DNA of 64,000 bases from Oenanthe sinensis (GCA_028671895.1 JAPMAC010000221.1:62001-126000), one strand, 5' to 3'; positions 14,001 through 28,600 are shown, counted from the first letter of the stretch. Notes: generated by a model not told the origin, from the sequence alone. Made by a program: numbers and translations.

Positions 14001-16980
14001 AGTTCGAACGAGTGAAGAATGATGATACAAGTCTTTATCAGTTGTTTCCATGTACAAATGTGTCAAGAACGAAGCTAGAAATTATTTTCAAGTTCGAACG
14101 AGTCAAGAATGAAGCCTAAAATTGTTATGAATGGTTTCAAGTTCAAACGAGTGAACAATGATGATACAAGTTTTTATAAGTTCTTTCTAAGTACAAATGA
14201 GTCAAGAATGAAGTTAGAAGTTTTTCAGTTCGAACGAGTCAAGAATGAATCCTAAAATTGTAACGAATGGTTTTCAAGTTCAAACGAGTGAAGAATGATG
14301 ATATAAGTCTCTATAAGTTGTTTCCATGTACAAGTGTGTTAAGAATGAAGCTAGAAGTTGTTTTCAAGTTAGAACGAGTCAAGAATGAAGCCTAAAATTG
14401 TTATGAATGGTTTTCAAGTTCAAACGAGTGAAGAATGATGATACAAGTCTTTATAAGTTGTTTCCATGTACAAATAGGTCAAGAATGAAACTAGAAGTTG
14501 TTTTCAAGTTTGAACGAGTCAAGAATGAAGCCTAAAATTGTTATGAATGGTTTTAAAGTTCAAACGAGTGAGGAATGATGATACAAGTCTTTATAAGTTG
14601 TTTCCATGTACAAATGGGTCAAGAATGAAGCTAGAAGTTGTTTTCAAGTTCGAACGAGACAAGAATGAAGTCTAAAATTGTTTTTAATGGTTTCAAGTTC
14701 AAACGAGTGAACAATGATGATACAAGTCTTTAAAAGTTGTTTCCATGTACAAATGAGTCAAGAATGAAGCTAGAAGTTGTTTTCAAGTTTGAACGAGTCA
14801 AGAATGAAGCCTATAATTGTTATGAATGGTTTTCAAGTTCAAACGAGTGAAGAATGATGATACAAGTCTTTATAAGTTGTTTCCATGTACAAATAGGTCA
14901 AGAATGAAGCTAGAAGTTGTTTTCAAGTTTGAACGAGTCAAGAATGAAGCCTAAAATTGTTATGAATGGTTTTCAAGTTCAAACGAGTGAGGAATGATGA
15001 TACAAGTCTTTATAAGTTGTTTCCATGTACAAATGAGTCAAGAATGAAGCTAGAAGTTGTTTTCAAGTTCGAACGAGACAAGAATGAAGGCTAAAATTGT
15101 CTTTAATGGTTTCAAATTCAAACGAGTGAACAATGATGATACAAGTCTTTAAAAGTTGTTTCCATGTACAAATGAGTCAAGAATGAAGCTAGAAGTTGTT
15201 TTCAAGTTCGAACGAGTCAAGAGTGAAGCCTAAAAATGTAATGAATGGTTTTCAAGTTCAAACGAGTAAAGAATGATGATACAAGTCTTTATAAGTTGTT
15301 TCCATGTACAAGTGTGTTAAGAATGAAGCTAGAAGTTGTTTTCAAGTTAGAACGAGTCAAGAATGAAGCCTAAAATTGTTATGAATGGTTTTCAAGTTCA
15401 AACATGTGAAGAATGATGATACAAGTCTTTATAAGTTGTTTCCATGTACAAATAGGTCAAGAATGAAGCAAGAAGTTGTTTTCAAGTTTGAACGAGTCAA
15501 TAATGAAGCCTAAAATTGTTGTGAATGGTTTTCAAGTTCAAACGAGTGAAGAATGATGATACAAGTCTTTATAAGTTGTTTCCATGTACAAATAGGTCAA
15601 GAATGAAGCTAGAAGTTGTTTTCAAGTTCGAACGAGTCAAGAATGAAGCCTAAAATTGTTATGAATGGTTTTCAAGTTCAAACGAGTGAAGAATGATGAT
15701 ACAAGTCTTTATAAGTTGTTTCCATGTACAAATAGGTCAAGAATGAAGTTAGAAGTTGTTTTCAAGTTCGAACGAGTCAAGAATGAATCCTAAAATTGTA
15801 ATCAATGGTTGTCATGTTCAAACGAGTGAAGAATGATTATACAAGTCTTTATAAGTTGTTTCCATGTACAAGTGTGTTAAGAATGAAGCTAGAAGTTGTT
15901 TTCAAGTTAGAACGAGTCAAGAATGAAGCCTAAAATTGTTATGAATGGTTTTCAAGTTCAAACGTGTGAAGAATGATGATACAAGTCTTTATAAGTTGTT
16001 TCCATGTACAAATAGGTCAAGAATGAAACTAGAAGTTGTTTTCAAGTTTGAACGAGTCAAGAATGAAGCCTAAAATTGTTATGAATGGTTTTCAAGTTCA
16101 AACGTGTGAAGAATGATGATACAAGTCTTTATAAGTTCTTTTTATGTACAAATGAGTCAAGAATGAAGCTAGAAGTTGTTTTCAAGTTCGAACGAGTCAA
16201 GAATGAAGTATAAAATTGTTTTGAATGGTTTTGAAGTTCAAGAAGAGTAAAAAATGACGATACAAGTGTTTATAAGTTGTTTCCATGTACAAATGAGTCA
16301 AGAATGATGCTAGAAATCGTTTTCAAGTTCGAACGAGTCAAGAATGAAGCCAAAAATTGTTTTGAATGGTTTCAAGTTCAAACGAGTGAAGAATGATGAT
16401 ACAAGTCTTTATAAGTTATTTCCATGTACAAATGAGTCAAGAATGAAGCTAGAAGTTGTTTTCAAGTTCGAAGAGTCAAGAATGAAGTCTAAAATTGTTT
16501 TGAATGTTTTCAAGTTCAAACGAGTGAAGAATGATGATACATGTATTTATAAGTTGTTTCCGCGTAGAAATGAATCAAGAATGAAACTAGAAGTTGTTTT
16601 CAAGTTCGAACGAGTCAAGAATGAAGCCTAAAATTGTTTTGGATGGTTTCAAGTTCAAACGATTGAAAAATGATGATAAAAGTCTTTACAAGTTGTTTTC
16701 GTGTACAAAAGAGTCAAGAATGAAGCCAGAAGTTGTTTTCAAGTTCGAACCAGTCAAGAATGAAGCCTAAAATTGCTTTGAATGGTTTCAAGTTCAAACG
16801 AGTGAAGAATGATGATACATGTCTTTATAAGTTGTTTCCGGGTAGAAAGGAGTCAAGAATGAAGCTAGAAGTTGTTTTCAAGTTCGAACGAGTCAACAAT
16901 GAAGCCAAAAATTGTTTTGAATGGTTTCAAGTCCAAACGAGTGAAGAATGATGATACAAGTCTTTATAATTTGTTTCCCT
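8065..16980 (+). repeat. Satellite block B: 3487-bp higher-order repeat, middle copy shortened to 2508 bp
   Basis: The variant junction GTGTCAAGAACG occurs at 8065, 11552 and 14060, giving spacings of 3487 and 2508 bp. A second marker, a monomer series lacking the usual stop, occurs at 10349, 12857 and 16344, giving spacings of 2508 and 3487 bp. The two markers together show three copies of a 3487-bp unit, with 979 bp (about seven monomers) missing from the middle copy near 12540. Copies are nearly identical by eye. One small difference is GAGTACAGAATG at ~10994 against GAGTCAAGAATG at ~13502. Confidence 0.8.
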
Positions 16981-19900
16981 GTATAAATGAGTCAAGAATG
17001 AAGGTAGAAGTTGTTTTCAAGTTCGAACGAGTCAAGAATGAAGCCTAAAATTATTTTGAATGGTTTCAAATTCAAACGAGTGAAGAATGATGATACATGT
17101 CTTTATAAGTTGTTTCCGCGTAGAAATGAGTCAAGAATGAAGCTAGAAGTTGTTTTCAAGTTCGAACGAGTCAAGAATGAAGACTAAAATTGTTATGAAT
17201 GGTTTTCAAGTTCAAACGAGTGAAGAATGATGATACAAGTCTTTATAAGCTGTTTACATGTACAAATGAGTCAAGAATGAAGCTAGAAGTTGTTTTCAAG
17301 TTCGAACGAGTCAAGAATGAAGGCTAAAATTGTTTTGAATAGTTTCAAGTTCAAACGAGTGAAAAATAATGATACAAGTCTTTATAAGTTGTTTCCATGT
17401 ACAAATGAGTCAAGAATGAAGCTAGAAGTTGTTTTCAGGTTCGAACGAGTCAAGAATGAAGCCTAAAATTGTGTTGAATGGTTTCAAGTTCAAACGAGTG
17501 AAGAATGATGATACAAGTCTTTATAAGTTGTTTCCATGTACAAATGAGTCAAGAATGAAGCTAGAAGTTGTTTTCAAGTTCGAACGAGTCAAGAATGAAG
17601 CCTAAAATTGTTATGAATGGTTTTCAAGTTCAAACGAGTGAAAAATGATGATACAAGTCTTTATAAGTTGTTTCCATGTACAAATAAGTCAATAATGAAG
17701 CTAGAAGTTGTTTTCAAGTTCGAACGAGTGAAGAATGAATCCGCAAATTGTTTTGAATGGTTTTCAAGTACAAACGAGTAAAAAATGATGATACAAGTCT
17801 TTATAAGTTGTTTCCATGTACAAACGAGTCAAGAATGAAGCTAGAAGTTGTTTTCAAGTTCGAACGAGTGAAGACTTGGATCAATGGTTTACGAATTCTA
17901 ACGACTCAAGAATGGAACTTTAAGTAGTTTACAAGTTTGAACGAGTCAATAATGAAGCCTAAAATTGTTATGAATGGTTTTCAAGTTCAAACGAGTGAAG
18001 AATAATGATATAAGTCTTTATAAGTTGTTTCCATGTACAAGTGAGTCAAGAATGAAGCTAGAAGTGGTTTTCAAGTTCTAACAAGTCAAGAATGAAGCCT
18101 AAAATTGTTATGAATGGTTTTCAAGTTCAAACGAGTGAAGAATGACGATACAAGTCTTTATAAGTTGTTTCCATTTACAAATGAGTCAAGAATGAAGCTA
18201 GAAGTTTTCAAGTGCTAACAAGTCAATAATGAAGCCTAAAATTGTTATGAATGGTTTTCAAGTTCAAACGAGTGAAGAATGATGATACAAGTCTTTATAA
18301 GTTGTTTCCGTGTACAAATGAGTCAAGAATGAAGCTAGAAGTTCTTTTCAAGTTCGAACGAGTCAAGAATGAAGCCAAAAATTGTTTTGAATGGTTTCAA
18401 GTTCAAACGAGTGAAGAATGATGATACAAGTCTTTATAAGTTATTTCCATGTACAAATGAGTCAAGAATGAAGCTGGAAGTTGTTTTCAAGTTCGAAAGA
18501 GTCAAGAATGAAGTCTAAAATTGTTTTGAATGTTTTCAAGTTCAAACGAGTGAAGAATTATGATATATGTATTTATATGTTGTTTCCGCGTAGAAATGAA
18601 TCAAGAATGAAGCTAGAAGTTGTTTTCAAGTTCGAACGAGTCAAGAATGAAGCCTAAAATTGTTTTGAATGGTTTCAAGTTCAAACGATTGAAAAATGAT
18701 GATACAGGTCTTTACAAGTTGTTTCCGTGTACAAATGAGTCAAGAATGAAGCTAGAAGTTGTTTTCAAGTTCGAACGAGTCAAGAATGAAGCCTAAATTT
18801 TTTTTGAATGGTTTCAAGTTCAAACGAGTGAAAAATGATGATACTTGTCTTTATAAGTTGTTTCCGGGTAGAAAGGAGTCAAGAATGAAGCTAGAAGTTG
18901 TTTTCAAGTTCGAATGAGTCAACAATGAAGCCAAAAATTGTTTTGAATGGTTTCAAGTCCAAACGAGTGAAGAATGATGATACAAGTCTTTATAATTTGT
19001 TTCCCTGTATAAATGAGTCAAGAATGAAGGTAGAAGTTGTTTTCAAGTTCGAACGAGTCAAGAATGAAGCCTAAAATTATTTTGAATGGTTTCAAGTTCA
19101 AACGAGTGAAGAATGATGATACATGTCTTTATAAGTTGTTTCCGCGTAGAAATGAGTCAAGAATGAAGCTAGAAGTTGTTTTCAAGTTCGAACGAGTCAA
19201 GAATGAAGACTAAAATTGTTATGAGTGGTTTTCAAGTTCAAACGAGTGAAGAATGATGATACAAGTCTTTATAAGTTGTTTACATGTACAAATGAGTCAA
19301 GAATGAAGCTAGAAGTTGTTTTCAAGTTCGAACGAGTCAAGAATGAAGGCTAAAATTGTTTTGAATAGTTTCAAGTTCAAACGAGTGAAAAATAATGATA
19401 CAAGTCTTTATAAGTTGTTTCCATGTACAAGTGTGTCAAGAATGAAGCTAGAAGTTGTTTTCAGGTTCGAACGAGTCAAGAATGAAGCCTAAAATTGTGT
19501 TGAATGGTTTCAAGTTCAAACGAGTGAAGAATGATGATACAAGTCTTTATATGTTGTTTCCATGTACAAATGAGTCAAGAATGAAGCTAGAAGTTGTTTT
19601 CAAGTTCGAACGAGTCAAGAATGAAGCCTAAAATTGTTATGAATGGTTTTCAAGTTCAAACGAGTGAAAAATGATGATACAAGTCTTTATAAGTTGTTTC
19701 CATGTACAAATAAGTCAATAATGAAGCCAGAAGTTGTTTTCAAGTTCGAACGAGTGAAGAATGAATCCGTAAATTGTTTTGAATGGTTTTCAAGTACAAA
19801 CGAGTAAAAAATGATGATACAAGTCTTTATAAGTTGTTTCCATGTACAAACGAGTCAAGAATGAAGCTAGAAGTTGTATTCAAGTTCGAACGAGTGAAGA

Positions 19901-20969
19901 CTTGGATCAATGGTTTACGAATTCTAACGACTCAAGAATGGAACTTTAAGTTGTTTACAAGTTTGAACGAGTCAATAATGAAGCCTAAAATTGTTATGAA
20001 TGGTTTTCAAGTTCAAACGAGTGAAGAATAATGATATAAGTCTTTATAAGTTGTTTCCATGTACAAGTGAGTCAAGAATGAAGCTAGAAGTGGTTTTCAA
20101 GTTCTAACAAGTCAAGAATGAAGCCTAAAATTGTTATGAATGGTTTTCAAGTTCAAACGAGTGAAGAATGAAGATACAAGTCTTTATAAGTTATTTTCAT
20201 GTACAAATGAGTCAATAATGAAGCTAGAAGTTGTTTCAAGTTCGAACGAGTGAAGAATAAATCCTTTAATTGTTTTGAATGGTTTTCAAGTTCAAACGAG
20301 TAAAAAATGATGATACAAGTCTTTATAAGTTGTTTCCATGTACAAACAAGTCAAGAATGAAGCTAGAAGTTTTTTTCAAGTTCGAATGAGTGAAGACTTG
20401 GATCAATGGTTTACGAATTCTAACGACTCAAGAATGGAACTTTAAGTTGTTTACAAGTTTGAACGAGTCAATAATGAAGCCTAAAATTGTTATGAATGGT
20501 TTTCAAGTTCAAACGAGTGAAGAATAATGATATAAGTTTTTATAAGTTGTTTCCATGTACAAGTAAGTCAAGAATGAAGCTAGAAGTGGTTTTCAAGTTC
20601 TAACAAGTCAAGAATGAAGCCTAAAATTGTTATGAATGGTTTTCAAGTTCAAACGAGTGAATAATGACGATACAAGTCTTTATAAGTTGTTTCCATTTAG
20701 AAATGAGTCAAGAATGAAGCTAGAAGTTTTCAAGTTCGAACGAGTCAAGAATGAAGCCTAAAATTGTTATGAATGGTTTTCAAGTTCAAACGAGTGCAGA
20801 ATGATGATATAATTCTTTATAAGTTATTTCCATGTACAAGTATGTCAAGAATGAACCTAGAAGTTGTTTTCAAGTTCGAACGAGTCAAGAATGAAGTCTA
20901 AAATTGTTATGAATGGTTTTCAAGTTCAAACGAGTGAAGAATGATGATAAAAGTCTTTATAAGTTGTTT
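16981..20969 (+). repeat. Satellite block C: ~2026-bp higher-order repeat with divergent subunits
   Basis: The variant GTATAAATGAGTC recurs at 16981 and 19007 (offset 2026). The block carries a distinctive subunit, GTGAAGACTTGGATCAATGG, at about 17868, 19893 and 20390. It is followed by ACGAATTCTAACGACTC and AATGGAACTTTAAG. These subunits differ clearly from the array consensus and do not occur elsewhere in the window. The end of the block is approximate. Confidence 0.7.
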
Positions 20970-23900
20970 CCATGTACAAATGAGTCAAGAATGAAGCTAG
21001 AAGTTGTTATGAATGGTTTTCAAGTTCGAACGAGTGAAGAATGATGATACAAGTCTTTAAAAGTTGTTTCCTTGTACAAGTGAGTCAAGAATGAAGCTAG
21101 AAGTGGTTTTCAAGTTCTAACAAGTCAAGAATGAAGCCTAAAATTGTTATGAATGGTTTTCAAGTTCAAACGAGTGAAGAATGATGATACAAGTCTTTAT
21201 AAATTGTTTCCATTTACAAATGAGTCAAGAATGAAGCTAGAGGTTATCAAGTTCGAACGAGTCAAGAATATAGCCTAAAATTGTAATGAATGGTTTTCAA
21301 GTTCAAACGAGTGAAGAATGATAATATAAGTCTTTATAAGTTGTTTCCATGTACAAGTGTGTCAAGAATGAAGCTAGAAGTTGTTTTCAAGTTCGAACAG
21401 GTCAAGAATGAAGACTAAAATTGTTATGAATGGTTTTCAAGTTCAAACGAGTGAAGAATGATGATACAAGTCTTTATAAGTAGTTTCCATGTGCAAATGA
21501 GTCAAGAATGAAGCTAGAAGTTGTTTTCAAGTTCGAACGAGTCAAGAATGAAGCTAGAAGTTGTTATGAATGGTTTTCAAGTTCGAACGAGTGAAGAATG
21601 ATGATACAAGTCTTTATAAGTTGTTTCCATGTACAAATGTGTCAAGAACGAAGCTAGAAATTGTTTTCAAGTTCGAACGAGTCAAGAATGAAGCCTAAAA
21701 TTGTTATTAATGGTTTCAAGTTCAAACGAGTGAACAATGATGATACAAGTTTTTATAAGTTGTTTCCAAGTACAAATGAGTCAAGAATGAAGTTAGAAGT
21801 TGTTTTCAAGTTCGAACGAGTCAAGAATGAATCCTAAAATTGTAATGAATGGTTTTCAAGTTCAAACGAGTGAAGAATGATGATACAAGTCTTTATAAGT
21901 TGTTTCCAAGTACAAATGAGTCAAGAATGAAGCTAGAAGTTGTTTTCAAGTTCGAACGAGACAAGAATGAAGTCTATAATTGTTTTTAATGGTTTCAAGT
22001 TCAAACGAGTGAACAATGATGATACAAGTCTTTAAAAGTTGTTTCCATGTACAAATGAGTCAAGAATGAAGCTAGAAGTTGTTTTCAAGTTTGAACGAGT
22101 CAAGAATGAAGCCTAAAATTGTTATGAATGGTTTTGAAGTTGAAGAAGAGTAAAAAATGATGATACAAGTGTTTATAAGTTGTTTCCATGTACAAATGAT
22201 TTAAGAATGAAGCTAGAAGTTGTTTTCAAGTTCGAACGAGTCAAGAATGAAGCCTAAAATTGTTTTTAATGGTTTCAAGTTCAAACGAGTGAACAATGAT
22301 GATACAAGTCTTTAAAAGTTGTTTCCATGTACAAATGAGTCAAGAATGAAGCTAGAAGTTGTTTTCAAGTTCGAACGAGTCAAGAATGAAGCTAGAAGTT
22401 GTTATGAATGGTTTTCAAGTTCGAACGAGTGAAGAATGATGATACAGGTCTTTAAAACTTGTTTCCATGTACAAGTGTGTTAAGAATGAAGCTAGAAGTT
22501 GATTTCAAGTTAGAACGAGTCAAGAATGAAGCCTAAAATTGTTATGAATGGTTTTCAAGTTCAAACGTTTGAAGAAAGATGATACAAGTCTTTATAAGTT
22601 GTTTCCATGTACAAATAGGTCAAGAATTAAGATAGAAGTTGTTTTCAAGTTTGAACGAGTCAAGAATGAAACCTAAAATTGTTATGAATGGTTTTCAAGT
22701 TCAAACGAGTGAAGAATGATGATACAAGTCTTTATAAGTTGTTTCCATGTACAAATAGGTCAAGAATGAAGCTAGAAATTGTTTTCAAGTTTGAACGAGT
22801 CAAGAATGAAGCCTAAAATTGTTATGAATGGTTTTCAAGTTCAAACGAGTGAGGAATGATGATACAAGTCTTTAAAACTTGTTTCCATGTACAAGTGTGT
22901 TAAGAATGAAGCTAGAAGTTGATTTCAAGTTAGAACGAGTCAAGAATGAAGCCTAAAATTGTTATGAATGGTTTTCAAGTTCAAACGTTTGAAGAAAGAT
23001 GATACAAGTCTTTATAAGTTGTTTCCATGTACAAATAGGTCAAGAATTAAGATAGAAGTTGTTTTCAAGTTTGAACGAGTCAAGAATGAAACCTAAAATT
23101 GTTATGAATGGTTTTCAAGTTCAAACGAGTGAAGAATGATGATACAAGTCTTTATAAGTTGTTTCCATGTACAAATAGGTCAAGAATGAAGCTAGAAGTT
23201 GTTTTCAAGTTTGAACGAGTCAAGAATGAAGCCTAAAATTGTTATGAATGGTTTTCAAGTTCAAACGAGTGAGGAATGATGATACAAGTCTTTAAAAGTT
23301 GTTTCCATGTACAAATGAGTCAAGAATGAAGCTAGAAGTTGTTATGAATGGTTTTCAAGTTCGAACGAGTGAAGAATGATGATACAAGTCTTTAAAAGTT
23401 GTTTCCTTGTACAAGTGAGTCAAGAATGAAGCTAGAAGTGGTTTTCAAGTTCTAACAAGTCAAGAATGAAGCCTAAAATTGTTATGAATGGTTTTCAAGT
23501 TCAAACGAGTGAAGAATGATGATACAAGTCTTTATAAATTGTTTCCATTTACAAATGAGTCAAGAATGAAGCTAGAGGTTATCAAGTTCGAACGAGTCAA
23601 GAATATAGCCTAAAATTGTAATGAATGGTTTTCAAGTTCAAACGAGTGAAGAATGATAATATAAGTCTTTATAAGTTGTTTCCATGTACAAGTGTGTCAA
23701 GAATGAAGCTAGAAGTTGTTTTCAAGTTCGAACAGGTCAAGAATGAAGACTAAAATTGTTATGAATGGTTTTCAAGTTCAAACGAGTGAAGAATGATGAT
23801 ACAAGTCTTTATAAGTAGTTTCCATGTGCAAATGAGTCAAGAATGAAGCTAGAAGTTGTTTTCAAGTTCGAACGAGTCAAGAATGAAGCTAGAAGTTGTT

Positions 23901-25670
23901 ATGAATGGTTTTCAAGTTCGAACGAGTGAAGAATGATGATACAAGTCTTTATAAGTTGTTTCCATGTACAAATGTGTCAAGAACGAAGCTAGAAATTGTT
24001 TTCAAGTTCGAACGAGTCAAGAATGAAGCCTAAAATTGTTATTAATGGTTTCAAGTTCAAACGAGTGAACAATGATGATACAAGTTTTTATAAGTTGTTT
24101 CCAAGTACAAATGAGTCAAGAATGAAGTTAGAAGTTGTTTTCAAGTTCGAACGAGTCAAGAATGAATCCTAAAATTGTAATGAATGGTTTTCAAGTTCAA
24201 ACGAGTGAAGAATGATGATACAAGTCTTTATAAGTTGTTTCCAAGTACAAATGAGTCAAGAATGAAGCTAGAAGTTGTTTTCAAGTTCGAACGAGACAAG
24301 AATGAAGTCTATAATTGTTTTTAATGGTTTCAAGTTCAAACGAGTGAACAATGATGATACAAGTCTTTAAAAGTTGTTTCCATGTACAAATGAGTCAAGA
24401 ATGAAGCTAGAAGTTGTTTTCAAGTTTGAACGAGTCAAGAATGAAGCCTAAAATTGTTATGAATGGTTTTGAAGTTGAAGAAGAGTAAAAAATGATGATA
24501 CAAGTGTTTATAAGTTGTTTCCATGTACAAATGATTTAAGAATGAAGCTAGAAGTTGTTTTCAAGTTCGAACGAGTCAAGAATGAAGCCTAAAATTGTTT
24601 TTAATGGTTTCAAGTTCAAACGAGTGAACAATGATGATACAAGTCTTTAAAAGTTGTTTCCATGTACAAATGAGTCAAGAATGAAGCTAGAAGTTGTTTT
24701 CAAGTTCGAACGAGTCAAGAATGAAGCTAGAAGTTGTTATGAATGGTTTTCAAGTTCGAACGAGTGAAGAATGATGATACAGGTCTTTAAAACTTGTTTC
24801 CATGTACAAGTGTGTTAAGAATGAAGCTAGAAGTTGATTTCAAGTTAGAACGAGTCAAGAATGAAGCCTAAAATTGTTATGAATGGTTTTCAAGTTCAAA
24901 CGTTTGAAGAAAGATGATACAAGTCTTTATAAGTTGTTTCCATGTACAAATAGGTCAAGAATTAAGATAGAAGTTGTTTTCAAGTTTGAACGAGTCAAGA
25001 ATGAAACCTAAAATTGTTATGAATGGTTTTCAAGTTCAAACGAGTGAAGAATGATGATACAAGTCTTTATAAGTTGTTTCCATGTACAAATAGGTCAAGA
25101 ATGAAGCTAGAAATTGTTTTCAAGTTTGAACGAGTCAAGAATGAAGCCTAAAATTGTTATGAATGGTTTTCAAGTTCAAACGAGTGAGGAATGATGATAC
25201 AAGTCTTTAAAACTTGTTTCCATGTACAAGTGTGTTAAGAATGAAGCTAGAAGTTGATTTCAAGTTAGAACGAGTCAAGAATGAAGCCTAAAATTGTTAT
25301 GAATGGTTTTCAAGTTCAAACGTTTGAAGAAAGATGATACAAGTCTTTATAAGTTGTTTCCATGTACAAATAGGTCAAGAATTAAGATAGAAGTTGTTTT
25401 CAAGTTTGAACGAGTCAAGAATGAAACCTAAAATTGTTATGAATGGTTTTCAAGTTCAAATGAGTGAAGAATGATGATACAAGTCTTTATAAGTTGTTTC
25501 CATGTACAAATAGGTCAAGAATGAAGCTAGAAGTTGTTTTCAAGTTTGAACGAGTCAAGAATGAAGCCTAAAATTGTTATGAATGGTTTTCAAGTTCAAA
25601 CGAGTGAGGAATGATGATACAAGTCTTTAAAAGTTGTTTCCATGTACAAATGAGTCAAGAATGAAGCTAG
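20970..25670 (+). repeat. Satellite block D: two copies of a 2335-bp higher-order repeat
   Basis: The marker GTTTCCTTGTACAAG occurs at 21066 and 23401, and GTGTCAAGAACG at 21639 and 23974. Both pairs are 2335 bp apart. Inside each copy a three-monomer unit (420 bp) is itself duplicated. Its marker TTTAAAACTTGTTTCC occurs near 22451 and 22871, and again about 2335 bp later. Outer limits are judged from where the copies stop matching. Confidence 0.78.
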
Positions 25671-28600
25671 AACTTGTTTTCAAGTTCGAACGAGTCAAGA
25701 ATGAAGCCTAAAATTGTTATGAATGGTTTTCAAGTTCAAACGAGTCAAGAATGAAGCCTAAAATTGTTTTGAATGGTTTCAAGTTCAAACCAGTGAAAAA
25801 TGCTGATACAGGTCTTTTCAAGTTGTTTCCATATACAAATGAGTCAAGAATGAAGCTAGAAGTTGTTTTCAAGTTCGAACGAGTCAAGAATGAAGTCTAA
25901 AATTGTTTTTAATGGTTTCCAGTTCAAACGAGTGAACAATGATGATATAAGTCTTTAAAAGTTGTTTCCATGTACAAATGAGTCAAGAATGAAGCTAGAA
26001 GTTGTTTTCAAGTTCGAACGAGTCAAGAATGAAGCCTAAAATTGTTATGAATGGTTTTCAAGTTCAAACGAGTGAAGAATGATGATACAAGTCTTTATAA
26101 GTTGTTTCCATGTACAAATGAGTCAAGAATGAAGCTAGAAGTTGTTTTCAAGTTCGAACGAGTCAAGAATGAAGCCTAAAATTGTTTTTAATGGTTTCAA
26201 GTTCAAACGAGTGAACAATGATGATACAAGTCTTTATAAGTTGTTTCCATGTACAAATGTGTCAAGAACGAAGCTAGAAATTGTTTTCAAGTTCGAACGA
26301 GTCAAGAATGAAGCCTAAAATTGTTATGAATGGTTTCAAGTTCAAACGAGTGAACAATGATGATACAAGTTTTTATAAGTTGTTTCCAAGTACAAATGAG
26401 TCAAGAATGAAGTTAGAAGTTGTTTTCAAGTTCGAACGAGTCAAGAATGAATCCTAAAATTGTAATGAATGGTTTTCAAGTTCAAACGAGTGAAGAATGA
26501 TGATATAAGTCTTTATAAGTTGTTTCAATGTACAAGTGTGTTAAGAATGAAGCTAGAAGTTGTTTTCAAGTTAGAGCGAGTCAAGAATGAAGCCTAAAAT
26601 TGTTATGAATGGTTTTCAAGTTCAAACGAGTGAAGAATGATGATACAAGTCTTTATAAGTTGTTTCCATGTACAAATAGGTCGAGAATGAAGCTAGAGGT
26701 TGTTTTCAAGTTTGAACGAGTCAAGAATGAAGCCTAAAATTGTTATGAATGGTTTTCAAGTTCAAACGAGTGAGGAATGATGATACAAGTCTTTATAAAT
26801 TGTTTCCATGTACAAATGAGTCAAGAATGAAGCTAGAAGTTGTTTTCAAGTTCGAACGAGACAAGAATGAAGTCTAAAATTGTTTTTAATGGTTTTAGGT
26901 TCAAACGAGTGAACAATGATGATACAAGTCTTTAAAAGTTGTTTCCATGTACAAATGAGTCAAGAATGAAGCTAGAAGTTGTTTTCAAGTTTGAACGAGT
27001 CAAGAATGAAGCCTAAAATTGTTATGAATGGTTTTGAAGTTGAAGAAGAGTAAAAAATGATGATACAAGTGTTTATAAGTTGTTTCCATGTACCAATGAG
27101 TCAAGAATGAAGCTAGAAGTTGTTTTCAAGTTCGAACGAGTCAAGAATGAAGCCTAAAATTGTTTTTAATGGTTTCAAGTTCAAACGAGTGAACAATGAT
27201 GATACAAGTCTTTATAAGTTGTTTCCATGTACAAATGAGTCAAGAATGAAGCTAGAAGTTGTTTTCAAGTTCTAACGAGTCAAGAATGAAGCTAGAAGTT
27301 GTTATGAATGGTTTTCAAGTTCGAACGAGTGAAGAATGATGATACAAGTCTTTAAAACTTGTTTCCATGTACAAGTGTGTTAAGAATGAAGCTAGAAGTT
27401 GTTTTCAAGTTAGAACGAGTCGAGAATGAAGCCTAAAATTGTTGTGAATGGTTTTCAAGTTCAACCGAGGGAGGAATGATGATACAAGTCTTTATAAATT
27501 GTTTCCATGTACAAATGAGTCAAGAATGAAGCTAGAAGTTGTTTTCAAGTTCGAACGAGACAAGAATGAAGTCTATAATTGTTTTTAATGGTTTCAAGTT
27601 CAAACGAGTGAACAATGATGATGCAAGTCTTTAAAAGTTGTTTCTATGTACAAATGAGTCAAGAATGAAGCTAGAAGTTGTTTTCAAGTTTGAACGAGTC
27701 AAGAATGAAGCCTAAAATTGTTATGAATGGTTTTGAAGTTGAAGAAGAGTAAAAAATGATGATACAATTGCTTATAAGTTGTTTCCATGTACAAATGAGT
27801 CAAGAATGAAGCTGATAGTTGTTTTCAAGTTCGAACGAGTCAAGAATGAAGCCTAAAATTGTTTTTAATGGTTTCAAGTTCAAACGAGTGAACAATGATG
27901 ATACAAGTCTTTAAAAGTTGTTTCCATGTACAAATGAGTCAAGAATGAAGCTAGAAGTTGTTTTCAAGTTCGAACGAGTCAAGAATGAAGCTAGAAGTTG
28001 TTATGAATGGTTTTCAAGTTCGAACGAGTGAAGAATGATGATACAAGTCTTTAAAACTTGTTTCCATGTACAAGTGTGTTAAGAATGAAGCTAGAAGTTG
28101 TTTTCAAGTTAGAACGAGTCAAGAATGAAGCCTAAAATTGTTATGAATGGTTTTCAAGTTCAAACGTTTGAAGAATGATGATACAAGTCTTTATAAGTAG
28201 TTTCCATGTACAAATAGGTCAAGAATTAAGATAGAAGTTGTTTTCAAGTTTGAACGAGTCAAGAATGAAACCTAAAATTGTTATGAATGGTTTTCAAGCT
28301 CAAACGAGTGAAGAATGATGATACAAGTCTTTATAAGTTGTTTCCATGTACAAATAGGTCAAGAATGAAGCTAGAAATTGTTTTCAAGTTTGAACGAGTC
28401 AAGAATAAAGCCTAAAATTGTTATGAATGGTTTTCAAGTTCAAACGAGTGAGGAATGATGATACAAGTGTTTATAAGTTGTTTCCATGTACAAATGAGTC
28501 AAGAATGAAGCTAGAAGTTGTTTTCAAGTTTGAACGAGTCAAGAATGAAGTCTAAAATTGTTTTTAATGGTTTCCAGTTCAAACGAGTGAACAATGATGA

